DNA from: Streptomyces sp. NBC_01476
GTDB lineage: Bacteria > Actinomycetota > Actinomycetes > Streptomycetales > Streptomycetaceae
Reading direction: 5' to 3'
Length of the DNA: 64,000 nt
Assembly: GCF_036227265.1 (NCBI RefSeq)
Contig: NZ_CP109446.1
Location: 4,904,001-4,968,000 of the forward strand
Position 1 is the first letter of the stretch; the number at the start of each line of letters is the position of its first letter. Below the pieces are notes generated by a model, which did no database searches, was not told where the DNA came from, and saw only the letters and a list, made by a program, of their open reading frames with translations. Positions 1 through 8,956 of this stretch are shown piece by piece. A program made the position numbers and the translations under genes.

Positions 1-644
1 GGCGCGGGGGCGTCGAGCACCGGATCACCCTTACGGAGCTGGTGGGTGGCGAGCATCGTCTCGTCGTGTTGCTGCTCGTGCTGGGCGAGCATGCCGAAGA
101 CGAAGCCGCCGGCCAGCAGTTGCTCGGGCTGTTCGAAGGAGATGTCGGTGGCGTCGAGCACTTCCCAGGTCTCGGCGCGGACCGCGGCGACATAGGCGCG
201 GGCCTCGGCCGGGCCGAGCAGCGGCAGCGACGGGCGGTCGGAGCGCGGGTGCTGGAAGGCGTCGTAGAGCGGGTCGAGGGCGGGGCGCAGCCCGGGGCGG
301 CGGCCGGCCTCGCGGACCAGCCACAGCTCCTCCTGGTTGCCTATGTGGGCGAGGTCCCAGACCAGCGGGGACATCAGCCGGGAGTGCTGGGCGATCAGGT
401 CGTCGTCGGTGACCGGGTCGGTGAGCGCCATGGTGCGGCGCCGGGCGGTCTCCAGGGCGGTCCTGGCGGCGCGCGCGGGGTCGGCCGCGGGGCCGGTGAC
501 GGGGCCGGCGGCGCGGTCGGTGAAGGGGCCGGCGTCCGGCCGATTCGCCGGGGTGAAAGGGGCGGGCGGGGCGGTAGCGGCGGAAGGGTCAGGAGTGGCA
601 CCGCTGCCGGCAGTGCTGTTGCCATCGGTACGGGGGTTGGTCAC
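1..644 (-). CDS. egtB: Ergothioneine biosynthesis protein EgtB, N-terminal part (3' end outside window)
   Basis: Only the first ~214 residues are in the window; the gene runs off the left edge. EgtB is the iron-dependent enzyme that joins gamma-glutamylcysteine (or cysteine) to trimethylhistidine in ergothioneine synthesis. After a Pro/Ala-rich leader of about 60 residues, a DinB-like helical domain is visible, with DLAHIGNQEELWLVR and the HEQQHDETML stretch. Its HxxxH pattern, together with the earlier His, matches the family's iron ligands. The start is GTG at 644 with GGAAGG upstream; an ATG three bases further upstream stops immediately. It lies 19 bp behind egtA on the same strand, so the two are probably co-transcribed. 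The sulfoxide synthase catalytic domain cannot be checked because it is not in the window. Confidence 0.88.
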   Translation of the reverse strand, partial: MTNPRTDGNSTAGSGATPDPSAATAPPAPFTPANRPDAGPFTDRAAGPVTGPAADPARAARTALETARRRTMALTDPVTDDDLIAQHSRLMSPLVWDLAHIGNQEELWLVREAGRRPGLRPALDPLYDAFQHPRSDRPSLPLLGPAEARAYVAAVRAETWEVLDATDISFEQPEQLLAGGFVFGMLAQHEQQHDETMLATHQLRKGDPVLDAPA

Positions 645-663
645 GGCATTGCCTTCCGGAGGA

Positions 664-1908
664 TCAGGCGCGGCTCAGCGCGTCCAACAGGTCGTCGGCG
701 GGACAGCGGCCCCGCTCGGGATAGCGCTCGGCGAAATCGGTGAGCGCCTGCCGTACGGCAGGCGGTGCGCCGGCCCGGGCCAGCGCGCTCTCGGCGGCGG
801 CGAAGCAGGCCCGGACGGCCTTGGCCAGATCCGGGTCGGCTGGGCCGGTCCTGGCGGCCTGCCGCCATACCGCGTCGGCGGGTATCGGCTCGCCGTCCCA
901 GCAGAGCGGCTCGGTGGCGGCGTAGGCGGCGTCGGCGGCGACCGGGTCGTCCAGCAGGGCCGACGTCAGGGCGGTCGGCACGATCCAGTCGTCGCCGTCC
1001 TGCATGTCGATCATCCGCAGCTCCAGCCAGCCGCGGGGTCTTACCGGCGGGAAGAGCGTGCTCAGGTGGTAGTCCAGGTCGGCGGCGGTGGGCGCCCGCA
1101 GGCCCGGTGTGCCGCGCAGCCAGCCGCGGAAGGTGAGGCCGGGCGGGGCGGTCCAGTCGTCGCTCTCGCCGCCGGGGACGCAGAGCACCTGGGCGTCCAG
1201 GGCGTACCGCGCCCAGGAGGTGCCGGGGTCCGGGTGGTGGCGGGGCTGACGGGTGCGGCCCGGGTCCATCCTGGCCCAGTTGGCCTGCCGGGTGGAGACC
1301 CAGCCGGTGGGACGGCCGCCGCTGAGCGGCGAGTTGGCGAAGGCCGCGACGAGGACCGGGCCGATCCGGTGGGCGAGTTCCCAGCGGAGACGGTAACCGG
1401 AGGCGGTGTCGGAGTCGTCGCCGCAGTCCAGATTGACCTGCAGGGAGGCGGTGCGCCGCATCATGGTGCGGCCCCAGGGGCCCTCGCGGTCGAAGAAGTT
1501 CTCCATCGCCCGGTAGCGGGGATGGTCGAGCACCCGTGGTGGTTCGCGGTACGGGTCGAGGCCGCGGCCGACGAGCACCAGGCCGGCCCGCTCCACCGCC
1601 TGCCGCAGGACGGCGAGGTCGGCGGCGGTCGTCTCGACCGCCTCGGCGAGGGTGGCGGCAGGAGGGGAGCTGAGCTCCACCTGGCCGCCGGGCTCACGGG
1701 TGAGCCTGCCGCCCCGGGGAAGCGCACCCGGGGCTTCGACCGGTGCGAGTGCCGCGTCCAGCCGGTCGACGGGGATCAGTTCATGCGGGTCGGAGCGGTC
1801 CTGGACCAGCCACTCCAACTCCACGCCGGTGCGCTGCGGTGGACCGGTCTTGAAGCAGACACCACGTACGTGGGCCTCTGCCTCCTCCTCCAGCAGGTCG
1901 GCTGGCAT
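664..1908 (-). CDS. egtA: Glutamate-cysteine ligase EgtA (ergothioneine pathway)
   Basis: About 414 residues, a GCS2/EgtA-type carboxylate-amine ligase making gamma-glutamylcysteine for EgtB. Family features seen: GVELEWLVQD near the N-terminus (residues ~28-37), EPGGQVELSSPP (~73-84), MRRTASLQVNLDCG (~148-161) and a C-terminal WLELRMIDMQ. The frame stays open to 1971, but ATG at 1908 is preferred because AGGAGG sits 8-9 bases upstream and the extra 21 residues are Arg/Pro-rich and not family-like. It is the first gene of a two-gene unit with egtB. The rest of the pathway (egtC, egtD, egtE) would lie beyond the left edge. Confidence 0.88.
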   Translation of the reverse strand: MPADLLEEEAEAHVRGVCFKTGPPQRTGVELEWLVQDRSDPHELIPVDRLDAALAPVEAPGALPRGGRLTREPGGQVELSSPPAATLAEAVETTAADLAVLRQAVERAGLVLVGRGLDPYREPPRVLDHPRYRAMENFFDREGPWGRTMMRRTASLQVNLDCGDDSDTASGYRLRWELAHRIGPVLVAAFANSPLSGGRPTGWVSTRQANWARMDPGRTRQPRHHPDPGTSWARYALDAQVLCVPGGESDDWTAPPGLTFRGWLRGTPGLRAPTAADLDYHLSTLFPPVRPRGWLELRMIDMQDGDDWIVPTALTSALLDDPVAADAAYAATEPLCWDGEPIPADAVWRQAARTGPADPDLAKAVRACFAAAESALARAGAPPAVRQALTDFAERYPERGRCPADDLLDALSRA

Positions 1909-2361
1909 CGGGATCCACCTCCTCTCTCTCCGGTCGGGATCCGGGATCGCCGGCTCCCGAAGCGAGGACATGTCACTTGGTGCAGGCGCGAGTCTAATTC
2001 GCCTCGTCGCGGGAAGCTCTTACGGAATGGTGAACGGTACTAGATCAAGCGTTCGACGCGGGATGGATCGGGCGGATCATTCCCGCGCTCCCGCCGGTCA
2101 ATCCCGCCGGGCCCTGATTGAGGCATCTGTCATTCTTTCGGGTGGGACATAGCCTGTAATTCCGGTAATCGGGATTATACGGGCGGTGATCGCCCGCGGC
2201 CTGGTGTAACGCCATGCCCCGACGGTGATCCACAGCTGACCGGCTACGCTGCCAGGTGTAAACAGCGCGACTTCCGCCCACAGCTCAGCGCCCACCCAGA
2301 TCCACGCCGGATCGTCACATGAACCTCGCCAGATGCCAGATCAGCGACAGGAGTACCCCTC
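1909..2361. other. Intergenic region between divergent egtA and polyprenyl synthase gene
   Basis: 453 bp without a credible gene. It must hold both divergent promoters. Two inverted repeats are visible: an imperfect one at 2156-2180 (GTAATTCCG / CGGGATTATAC) and a perfect 6-bp stem CGGGCG-gtgat-CGCCCG at 2180-2196. The stretch at 2120-2180 is clearly less G+C-rich than its surroundings, as expected for promoter DNA. I could not assign a convincing -35/-10 pair. Confidence 0.4.
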
Positions 2362-3381
2362 GTGACCGTCGTCGGGCCCTTCGGGCTGAGCGTGTGGGAC
2401 GAGACCCTTGATGCCGACGTACAGGCCGGCCTCGCAGCCGTCGAGGAAGGCCTGCTTGAGGCCACCAAGAGCGACGTCCCCTTCATCACGGACACGGCCC
2501 GACACCTCATCCAGGCGGGCGGCAAGCGTTTCCGGCCACTGCTCGTGATGCTCGGGGCACAGTTCGGCGACCCGCACGCGCCCGGCGTCGTGCCCTCCGC
2601 CGTCGTCGTCGAACTCACCCACCTCGCCACGCTCTACCACGACGACGTCATGGACGAGGCCGACGTCCGCCGCGGCGTGCCCAGCGCCAACTCCCGCTGG
2701 GGCAACTCGGTGGCGGTGCTGACCGGCGACTTCCTCTTCTCCCGTGCCTCGCACATCCTGGCGGACCTGGGCCCGGAGGCGGTGCGGGTGCAGGCCGAGT
2801 CCTTCGAACGACTCGTCACCGGGCAGATCATGGAGACCGTAGGACCGCGCGACGGCCGCGACCCGATCGACCACTACCTGGAGGTCATCGCGGGCAAGAC
2901 CAGCTCGCTGATGGCGGTTTCCGGTCGGTTCGGCGCGATGATGTCGGGCGCCGGCGACTCGGTGGTGGACATCCTCACCCAGTACGGCGAGCGGATCGGT
3001 GCCGCCTTCCAGCTCGCCGACGACGTCCTGGACATCACCAGCGACGGCCGCGAGTCCGGCAAGACCCCCGGCACCGACCTGCGCGAGGGCATCCCCACCC
3101 TGCCGGTGCTGCACGTCCGCCGCTGGTACATGCAGGCCGCCGGCAGCGTCTCGGCCGCCGACCGCCGGCTCAACCAGCTGCTCGACGGCGACCTCACCGA
3201 CGACGCGCTGCACGCCGAGGCGCTGGAACTCCTGCGCGAGCACCCGGCCCTGGAGCAGGCCCGCCGCGACACCGTGCGGTACGCGGACGAGGCCCGCTCG
3301 GCCCTCGCCCCGCTGCCCGACAACCCGGCCAAGCAGGCCCTCGCCGGCCTCTGCGACGTGGTGGTGCACCGCACCGCCTGA
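2362..3381 (+). CDS. Long-chain polyprenyl diphosphate synthase
   Basis: 339 residues, a trans-isoprenyl diphosphate synthase that condenses isopentenyl diphosphate with an allylic primer, most likely making the menaquinone side chain. Family motifs are complete: GGKRFRP (~52-58), the first aspartate-rich motif in LYHDDVMDEADVRRG (~91-105), GKTSSLM (~177-183) and the second aspartate-rich motif QLADDVLDI (~217-225) followed by GKTPGTDLREG. The start is GTG at 2362 behind ACAGGAG. Chain length cannot be read safely from sequence; residues just before the first Asp motif are small or medium (THLATLY), consistent with a long product. It stands alone between egtA (divergent) and the LolA-like gene. 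Confidence 0.9.
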   Translation: MTVVGPFGLSVWDETLDADVQAGLAAVEEGLLEATKSDVPFITDTARHLIQAGGKRFRPLLVMLGAQFGDPHAPGVVPSAVVVELTHLATLYHDDVMDEADVRRGVPSANSRWGNSVAVLTGDFLFSRASHILADLGPEAVRVQAESFERLVTGQIMETVGPRDGRDPIDHYLEVIAGKTSSLMAVSGRFGAMMSGAGDSVVDILTQYGERIGAAFQLADDVLDITSDGRESGKTPGTDLREGIPTLPVLHVRRWYMQAAGSVSAADRRLNQLLDGDLTDDALHAEALELLREHPALEQARRDTVRYADEARSALAPLPDNPAKQALAGLCDVVVHRTA

Positions 3382-3680
3382 CAACCGCCTGACGCCGCTT
3401 ACAACCGCCCGACACCCTGCCGGCCTTCCACGGCTCTCCGGGGGCAGTCCCGCCCCGGGGAACCCCGGCCTTTCCCGGGGTCGGCCCTGCCCCCGCCGCG
3501 TACGGTCTCGGGGTCTGTCATCCCCCGGGCGTACATTCGGTTGCATCCGGCGGCTGATGTGCCGGGGCGGAGGATTTGGTCGGATGGGAGACACCACTTC
3601 AGGGCGGACCGGGCGACAATGGGCCCGGGGAGTGGACGAGTGCGACGAAGCCGACCGCCGCTGACGACGGAGGAAAAGCA

Positions 3681-4928
3681 ATGGCACGGATCCAACCGGC
3701 ACAGCCGGAAGCGTACGAGCCCGGCCGGGAACCCGGCCGCGGGCGCAGAGCCGCACGCTACGCCGTGCCGGTCGCGGTGGCGGGCATCGCCGCCGCGACC
3801 ATCAGCCTGGTCCCGGCGCTCGCCGACAGCGGCGACCCCGCACTGCCCACCGTCACCGCCGAGCAGCTGCTGACGAAGATCGCCGCCTCCGACACCCGGA
3901 CGGTGGACGGCACCGTGAAGATCGAGACGGACCTGGGCCTGCCCTCGGCGCTCTCCGGTGGCGCGGGCAGCCTCTTCGGCGGCTCCGGCGCCCCGTCCCT
4001 GCCGGGCGCCGGCTCCGGTGACTCCCCGGCCGCCCCGCAGGGGCAGCTCACCCAACTGCTCATCGGCTCCCACCAGTTGCATGTCGCCACCGACGGCCCC
4101 GACAAGCAGAAGCTCTCCATCATCGAGCCGGCCGCCGAGTACAGCGTCATCCACAACGGCGACCAGCTCTGGGGGTACGACAGCAAGTCCGACCAGGCCT
4201 ACCACCAGACGCTGCCGCAGGACTCCGCCGGCGCCCGGCAGCGGCCCGAGGACTTCCCGGCCACCCCGCAGGCGGCCGCCAAGGAGGTCCTCAAGGCCGC
4301 CGACGGCACCGCCTCGATCACCGTGGACGGCACCGCCAAGGTCGCCGGGCGCAGCGCGTACGTACTCCTCGTCACCCCGCAGCACGCGCAGCGCACCACC
4401 GTCGGGTCGGTGCGGATCGCGGTGGACGCGAAGACCGGGGTGCCGCTGAAGCTCACCCTGACGCCCACGAGCGGCGGCAAGGCGGTCTTCGACGTCGGCT
4501 TCACCAAGGTCGGCTTCGCCAAGCCGGCCGCGAGCACCTTCACCTTCGCGCCGGGCAAGGGCGTGAAGGTGACCGAGGGCGGCAAGGCCGGCGCGCAGGC
4601 GCGCCAGGACCTGCCGGAGAACGCGCTGCCGCGGCCGGCCGGCAGCGCCGCGCGGCCCACCGTCCTCGGCTCCGGCTGGGACACCATCGCGGTGATCAGG
4701 ACCGGTGGCGGGCTGCCTTCCGGGGCGCAGAAGAACGGACCGGACAAGGACGCCGAGTCGCTGCTCAACAGCTTCGGCAAGAAGGTCACCGGCTCCTTCG
4801 GCAGCGGCACGCTCTTCCACACCCGGCTGGTCAACGCGCTGCTGACCGACGACGGCACGCTCTACGCCGGCGCGGTCACCCCGGCCGCGCTGACCGACGC
4901 GGCGAACGCGGCGAACGCGGCGAAGTAG
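3681..4928 (+). CDS. Exported LolA-like / DUF2092-type protein
   Basis: 415 residues. Begins at ATG 3681 with GGAGGA nine bases upstream; the frame is open ~35 codons earlier but without a better site. An arginine-rich N-terminus (residues ~18-25) is followed by one hydrophobic segment (~27-46, ending ALA), so it is exported or membrane-anchored. The body resembles the LolA-like fold family of actinobacterial lipoprotein or cell-wall associated proteins: IIEPAAEYSVIHNGDQLWGYDS, then DAKTGVPLKL and FDVGFTKVGF. A Gly/Ser/Pro linker lies at ~97-118. It is followed 172 bp later by an ABC exporter pair, a common arrangement; a shared function is inferred. No lipobox cysteine was seen. Confidence 0.72.
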   Translation: MARIQPAQPEAYEPGREPGRGRRAARYAVPVAVAGIAAATISLVPALADSGDPALPTVTAEQLLTKIAASDTRTVDGTVKIETDLGLPSALSGGAGSLFGGSGAPSLPGAGSGDSPAAPQGQLTQLLIGSHQLHVATDGPDKQKLSIIEPAAEYSVIHNGDQLWGYDSKSDQAYHQTLPQDSAGARQRPEDFPATPQAAAKEVLKAADGTASITVDGTAKVAGRSAYVLLVTPQHAQRTTVGSVRIAVDAKTGVPLKLTLTPTSGGKAVFDVGFTKVGFAKPAASTFTFAPGKGVKVTEGGKAGAQARQDLPENALPRPAGSAARPTVLGSGWDTIAVIRTGGGLPSGAQKNGPDKDAESLLNSFGKKVTGSFGSGTLFHTRLVNALLTDDGTLYAGAVTPAALTDAANAANAAK

Positions 4929-4993
4929 GAGGTCGGGGCCGGGCCCGTACGGCAGGAGCCCGGCCCGCCGGCCGCCCGGCACGGCGGGACCCC

Positions 4994-5050
4994 GGCCCGT
5001 GACCGCCGGACACGCCGACCGCCCGCCCCGTGACCGCTGGACACGCCGGC
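4994..5050. repeat. Short direct repeat before the ABC transporter genes
   Basis: Two near-identical copies of CCCGTGACCGC(C/T)GGACACGCCG lie about 31 bp apart in the 172-bp gap upstream of the ABC ATPase gene. They differ by one base. The function is unknown; they could be paired regulator sites or simple GC-rich duplication. Confidence 0.5.
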
Positions 5051-5100
5051 CCGCCGGCCGACCGGCGCGGCACCTACCGGGTCCGAACCGAAGGAGTGCG

Positions 5101-6066
5101 ATGGGACAGCCGCCCGCCGTGGAACCGCCCGGCGACGTGGTGATCGAGACCCGCGGGCTGGCCAAGCAGTACCGCGGGACCCTCGCCGTGGACGGCCTCG
5201 ACCTGCGGGTACCGCGCGGCTCCGTCTTCGGTTTCCTCGGGCCCAACGGCTCGGGCAAGACCACCACCATCCGGATGCTGATGGGCCTGATCACCCCGAC
5301 CGCGGGCACCGCCGGCGTGCTCGGCCGCCCCATGCCGCGCGCCGCCCGTACCGTGCTGCCCAGAGTCGGCGCGCTCATCGAGGGCCCGGCGCTCTACGGC
5401 TTCCTGTCCGGCCGCGACAATCTGCTGCGCTACGACGCGGCCGACCCCACCGCCGACCCCCGCACCCGGCGCGCCCGGGTCGGGACGGCGCTGGACCGGG
5501 TGGGGCTGACCGCGGCGGCGGCCAAGAAGGCGAAGGCGTACTCGCTGGGCATGAAGCAGCGGCTCGGCCTGGCCGCCGCCCTGCTCCAGCCGCGTGAGCT
5601 GCTGGTGCTCGACGAGCCCACCAACGGCCTCGACCCGCAGGGCATGCGGGAGATCCGGGCGCTGGTGCGGGAGCTGGCGGCGGACGGCACCACCGTCTTC
5701 CTCTCCTCGCACCTGCTGGACGAGATCGAGCAGGTCTGCAGCCACGCCGCCGTGATGGCCCGCGGCCGGCTGATCACCCAGGGCCCGGTCGCCGAGCTCG
5801 CCGCCGGGGCGCGCGGCCGGCTCGCGGTCGGCACCCCGGACCCGGAGCGGGCCACGCGGGTGCTGGCCGCCCACGGGGTCAGGGATCTGGTCACGGTGGG
5901 GGAGCGGGTCACCGGTGAACTCCCCGCCGACCCGCCGGATCCGGCCGACCTCAACGCGGCCCTGGTCGCGGCCGGCGTCCGGGTACGGGCCTTCGGCCTG
6001 GAACGGGCCTCGCTGGAGGACGCGTTCGTGGCGATGACCGGGGAGGGCTTCGATGTCGCGGGCTGA
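5101..6066 (+). CDS. ABC transporter ATP-binding protein
   Basis: 321 residues starting at ATG 5101 with GAAGGAG upstream. Complete nucleotide-binding domain: Walker A GPNGSGKTT (~57-65), signature YSLGMKQRL (~144-152), Walker B LLVLDEPTNGLD (~163-174) and switch region SSHLLDE. The C-terminal ~90 residues form the regulatory extension seen in CcmA/DrrA-type exporter ATPases. Its 3' end overlaps the start of the permease gene by 14 bp, so the two are translationally coupled and probably make one exporter. The substrate cannot be deduced; candidates are drugs, peptides or lipids. Confidence 0.9.
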   Translation: MGQPPAVEPPGDVVIETRGLAKQYRGTLAVDGLDLRVPRGSVFGFLGPNGSGKTTTIRMLMGLITPTAGTAGVLGRPMPRAARTVLPRVGALIEGPALYGFLSGRDNLLRYDAADPTADPRTRRARVGTALDRVGLTAAAAKKAKAYSLGMKQRLGLAAALLQPRELLVLDEPTNGLDPQGMREIRALVRELAADGTTVFLSSHLLDEIEQVCSHAAVMARGRLITQGPVAELAAGARGRLAVGTPDPERATRVLAAHGVRDLVTVGERVTGELPADPPDPADLNAALVAAGVRVRAFGLERASLEDAFVAMTGEGFDVAG

Positions 6067-6979
6067 GACGCAGGCGCCGGAGGCGGGCGCGGACGGCGGC
6101 GGCGCCGGGCCGGCCGTCCCCGAGGCCGCGCGCACCCCCCGGGTGTGGTGGTCGCTGGGCCTGTTCCGGTCCGAACTGCTCACCGTCTTCCGCCGCCGGC
6201 GCACGCTGGCGCTCTTCGCGGTGCTGGCCGGCGTGCCCCTGCTCGTCGGTATCGCGGTCCGTATCGAGACCCGCGGTGACGGCTCGGTGGGCCGGGGCAA
6301 CGGCGACGGGCCCGCCTTCATCGAACAGGTCAGCAACAACGGCCTGTTCCTGACCTTCGCCGCGCTCGCCGCGACCCTGCCGTTCTTCCTCCCGATGGCG
6401 ATCGGCGTGGTCGCGGGCGACTCGGTGGCCGGCGAGGCCAGTGCCGGCACCCTGCGCTATCTGCTGGTCGCCCCCGCGGGCCGTACCCGGCTGCTGCTGG
6501 CCAAGTTCACCTCGGTGCTGGCCTTCTGCCTGGCCGGCGCGCTCGTGGTGGCGGCGTCCGGGCTGATCGTCGGCGTCATCCTCTTCCCCATCGGCGACGT
6601 CACCACGCTGTCCGGTACGACCATCCCGCTGGCCGACGGCATCGCCCGGGCCCTGCTGATCGCGGTCCTGGTCGCGGCCTCACTGGTCGGCATCGCGGCG
6701 CTCGGGCTCTTCGTCTCCACCCTCACCGACAGCGGGATCGGCGCGATGGCGGGCACGGTGGGGCTGCTGATCACCGTGCAGATCGTGGACACCATCCCGC
6801 AGCTGCACGCGGTGCAGCCGTTCCTCTTCCCGCACTACTGGCTGAGCTTCGCCGATGTGCTCCGGGACCCCATGCAGTGGAACGGCATCGGCAAGAACCT
6901 CGGCCTGCAGCTGGTCTACGCGGCGGTCTTCGGCTCCGCGGCCTGGTCTCGGCTCACCAGCCGGGACGTGACGGCGTAG
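6053..6979 (+). CDS. ABC-2 type exporter permease
   Basis: 308 residues with six hydrophobic segments after a Pro/Ala-rich N-terminal tail of ~35 residues. The conserved core GDSVAGEASAGTLRYLLVAPAGR (split here as GDSVAGEASAGTLRY then LLVAPAGR) is typical of ABC-2/NosY-like permeases paired with CcmA-type ATPases. ATG at 6053 lies inside the end of the ATPase gene with GGGGAGGG upstream. The last 64 bp overlap the 3' end of the convergent rarD gene, so no terminator space exists between them. Confidence 0.88.
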   Translation: MSRAETQAPEAGADGGGAGPAVPEAARTPRVWWSLGLFRSELLTVFRRRRTLALFAVLAGVPLLVGIAVRIETRGDGSVGRGNGDGPAFIEQVSNNGLFLTFAALAATLPFFLPMAIGVVAGDSVAGEASAGTLRYLLVAPAGRTRLLLAKFTSVLAFCLAGALVVAASGLIVGVILFPIGDVTTLSGTTIPLADGIARALLIAVLVAASLVGIAALGLFVSTLTDSGIGAMAGTVGLLITVQIVDTIPQLHAVQPFLFPHYWLSFADVLRDPMQWNGIGKNLGLQLVYAAVFGSAAWSRLTSRDVTA

Positions 6980-7857
6980 CGGGTCCGCCGGGCGGTGCGC
7001 AGCGCGTCCCAGGTGAGCAGGGCCAGCGCGGCCCAGACGAGGAAGAAGCCGAGCCACCGCTCGAACGGCATCCGCTCATGGAAGTAGAGGATGCCGATGA
7101 GGAACTGGAAGACCGGCGCGAGGTACTGCATCAGGCCGATGGTGGACAGCGGCAGCCGCGTGGCCGCCATCCCGAAGCAGACCAGCGGGATCGCGGTGAC
7201 CAGGCCGCACGCGGCGAGCAGCGCGGCGTGGTCGGGGCCGTGGTGGGTGAAGGTGGAGTCGCCGCGGGCGCCGATCACCGCCAGGAAGACCAGCGCGGGG
7301 AGGAACTGCACGGACGTCTCGGCGGCCAGCGACTCCAGGCCGCCCATCGCGATCTTCTTCTTGACCAGGCCGTAGCCGCCGAAGGAGAAGGCGAGGGTGA
7401 GGGCGATCCATGGCAGCCGCCCGTAGCCGATGGTGAGCACCGCCACCGAGGCGACGCCGATGCCGACCGCCACCCACTGCACCGGCCGCAGCCGCTCGTG
7501 CAGGACGAGGACGCCGAGCGCGATCGTCACCAGCGGGTTGATGAAGTAGCCGAGCGCCGTCTCCACCACATGGCCGGAGTTGACGCCCCAGATGTACATG
7601 CCCCAGTTCACCGAGACCACGACCGCCGCGATCGCCACCAGGCCGAGCCGTTTCGGCTGCCGGACCAGTTCGGCCAGCCACGCCCAGCGGCGCAGCACCA
7701 GCAGGACGACGGCGACCACGATCAGCGACCACACCATCCGGTGGGCGAGGATCTCCAGCGCCCCTGCGGGCTCCAGCAGGGGCCAGAAGAGCGGGAAGAT
7801 CCCCCACAGACCGTAGGCCACGAAGCCGTACACCAGACCTGTGCGCTGCTCGCCCAT
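6916..7857 (-). CDS. rarD: RarD-family EamA transporter
   Basis: 313 residues, ten hydrophobic segments, drug/metabolite exporter superfamily. The N-terminus GLVYGFVAYGLWGIFPLFWPLL and the middle VNWGMYIWGVNSGHVVETALGYFINPL are highly characteristic of RarD (named for chloramphenicol sensitivity; true substrate unclear). The C-terminal half contains LPLSTIGLMQYLAPVFQFLI. Start ATG at 7857 behind GGGAGGG. It converges on and overlaps the ABC permease gene by 64 bp. Confidence 0.9.
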   Translation of the reverse strand: MGEQRTGLVYGFVAYGLWGIFPLFWPLLEPAGALEILAHRMVWSLIVVAVVLLVLRRWAWLAELVRQPKRLGLVAIAAVVVSVNWGMYIWGVNSGHVVETALGYFINPLVTIALGVLVLHERLRPVQWVAVGIGVASVAVLTIGYGRLPWIALTLAFSFGGYGLVKKKIAMGGLESLAAETSVQFLPALVFLAVIGARGDSTFTHHGPDHAALLAACGLVTAIPLVCFGMAATRLPLSTIGLMQYLAPVFQFLIGILYFHERMPFERWLGFFLVWAALALLTWDALRTARRTRYAVTSRLVSRDQAAEPKTAA

Positions 7858-7976
7858 CCCAGTCCCTCCCCACCGCCGCCGACCGCTGTGTGCCGGTCAG
7901 ACGGTAGCGGGAAAGCCACCGGCCTGTCATGGCCGTATCGGCAGACGGTCATGACAGGCCGGCTTCCGGCCGCGGG

Positions 7977-8849
7977 TCAGGACAGGTCGAGGCCCTTGAC
8001 CGCGGCGGCGACCGACTCCGCCAGCGGTGTGGTCGGCCGCCCGATCAGCCGGGACAGGTCGCCGCTGGTACGGGCCAGCAGCCCGCGCTTGACCGCCTGG
8101 TCCACGTCGACCAGTACATCGGCGAAGCCGGCCGGCACCCCGGCGCCGACCAGCACCTCCCGGTACTCCGCCGGCGTCACATCGCGGTAGACGATCTCCC
8201 GGCCGGTCTGCTCGGCGATCACCGCCGCGTACTCGGCCAGGCTCCAGGCGGTGTCGCCGCTCAGCTCGTACGCCTTGTTCTCGTGCCCGGTCCCGGTGAG
8301 CACGGCCGCGGCGGCCGCGGCGTAGTCGGCGCGGGCGGCGGACGCGATCCGGCCGTCGCCCGCGCTGCCGAGCACCGCGCCGTGCTCCAGCACCGTGCCG
8401 AGGTTCTCGGTGTAGACCTCGGTGTACCAGCCGTTGCGCAGGAAGGTGTACGGCAGCTTCGAGGCGAGGATCAGGTCCTCGGTCGCCTTGTGCTCGGCGG
8501 CCAGCAGCAGGTCGGCGTCCGGGCCGCCGAGTATGCCGGTGTACACGAGCTGCGCCACGCCGGCCGCGGTGGCCGCCTCCACCACCGCGGTGTGCTGCGC
8601 GACCCGCTGCCCCACCTCGCTCCCCGAGATGAAGAGCACCCGGTCCCCGGCCCGGAAGGCGTCCTTGAGCGTCTCCGGCCGGGCGTAGTCGGCGACCCGC
8701 ACGCCGATCTGCTGCCCGGCGAGATCGGCGGCCCGGTCCGCGTCCCGCGCCACCGCGGCGATCTCACCGGGGGCGACCCCGCGGGCCAGCAGCTCCGCGA
8801 TGACCAGACGGCCCAGGTGGCCGGTGGCTCCGGTGACGACGATGCTCAT
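7977..8849 (-). CDS. NAD(P)-binding quinone reductase-like protein (QorB/YtfG type)
   Basis: 290 residues of the atypical short-chain dehydrogenase/NmrA-like group. The N-terminal Rossmann motif is VVTGATGHLGRLV (residues ~3-15). The rest matches the QorB-type quinone oxidoreductase pattern: DYARPETLKDAFRAGDRVLFISGSEVG, then LPYTFLRNGWYTEVY. Start ATG at 8849 with GGGAG upstream. It is transcribed divergently from an HxlR-family regulator 107 bp away, the same pairing as ytfG/ytfH (qorB/qorR) in enterobacteria, so redox- or quinone-responsive control is likely. Confidence 0.85.
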   Translation of the reverse strand: MSIVVTGATGHLGRLVIAELLARGVAPGEIAAVARDADRAADLAGQQIGVRVADYARPETLKDAFRAGDRVLFISGSEVGQRVAQHTAVVEAATAAGVAQLVYTGILGGPDADLLLAAEHKATEDLILASKLPYTFLRNGWYTEVYTENLGTVLEHGAVLGSAGDGRIASAARADYAAAAAAVLTGTGHENKAYELSGDTAWSLAEYAAVIAEQTGREIVYRDVTPAEYREVLVGAGVPAGFADVLVDVDQAVKRGLLARTSGDLSRLIGRPTTPLAESVAAAVKGLDLS

Positions 8850-8929
8850 GCTGTACTCCCGTTGTGCGGTGATCCACGTGCCCCCCGTGCTGACCGCCCC
8901 ACGGTAACGCGCACACTAACCGCCGGACA

Positions 8930-8947
8930 GTACCCACCTTTAGGTAC
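8930..8947. promoter_or_regulatory. Inverted repeat, candidate HxlR operator
   Basis: GTACC at 8930-8934 and GGTAC at 8943-8947 form an inverted repeat just before the HxlR-type gene and within its divergent promoter region. A further GGTAC follows directly (GGTACGGTAC). The position suggests autoregulation plus control of the quinone-reductase gene; binding is inferred. Confidence 0.5.
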
Positions 8948-8956
8948 GGTACATAC

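Noticed and set aside
337..2043. Long plus-strand frame opposite egtA/egtB
   Set aside because: Antisense shadow; EgtA motifs and a strong ribosome-binding site are on the minus strand.
3399..5378. 659-codon minus-strand frame opposite the LolA-like and ABC genes
   Set aside because: Low-complexity shadow; plus-strand genes have domains and proper starts.
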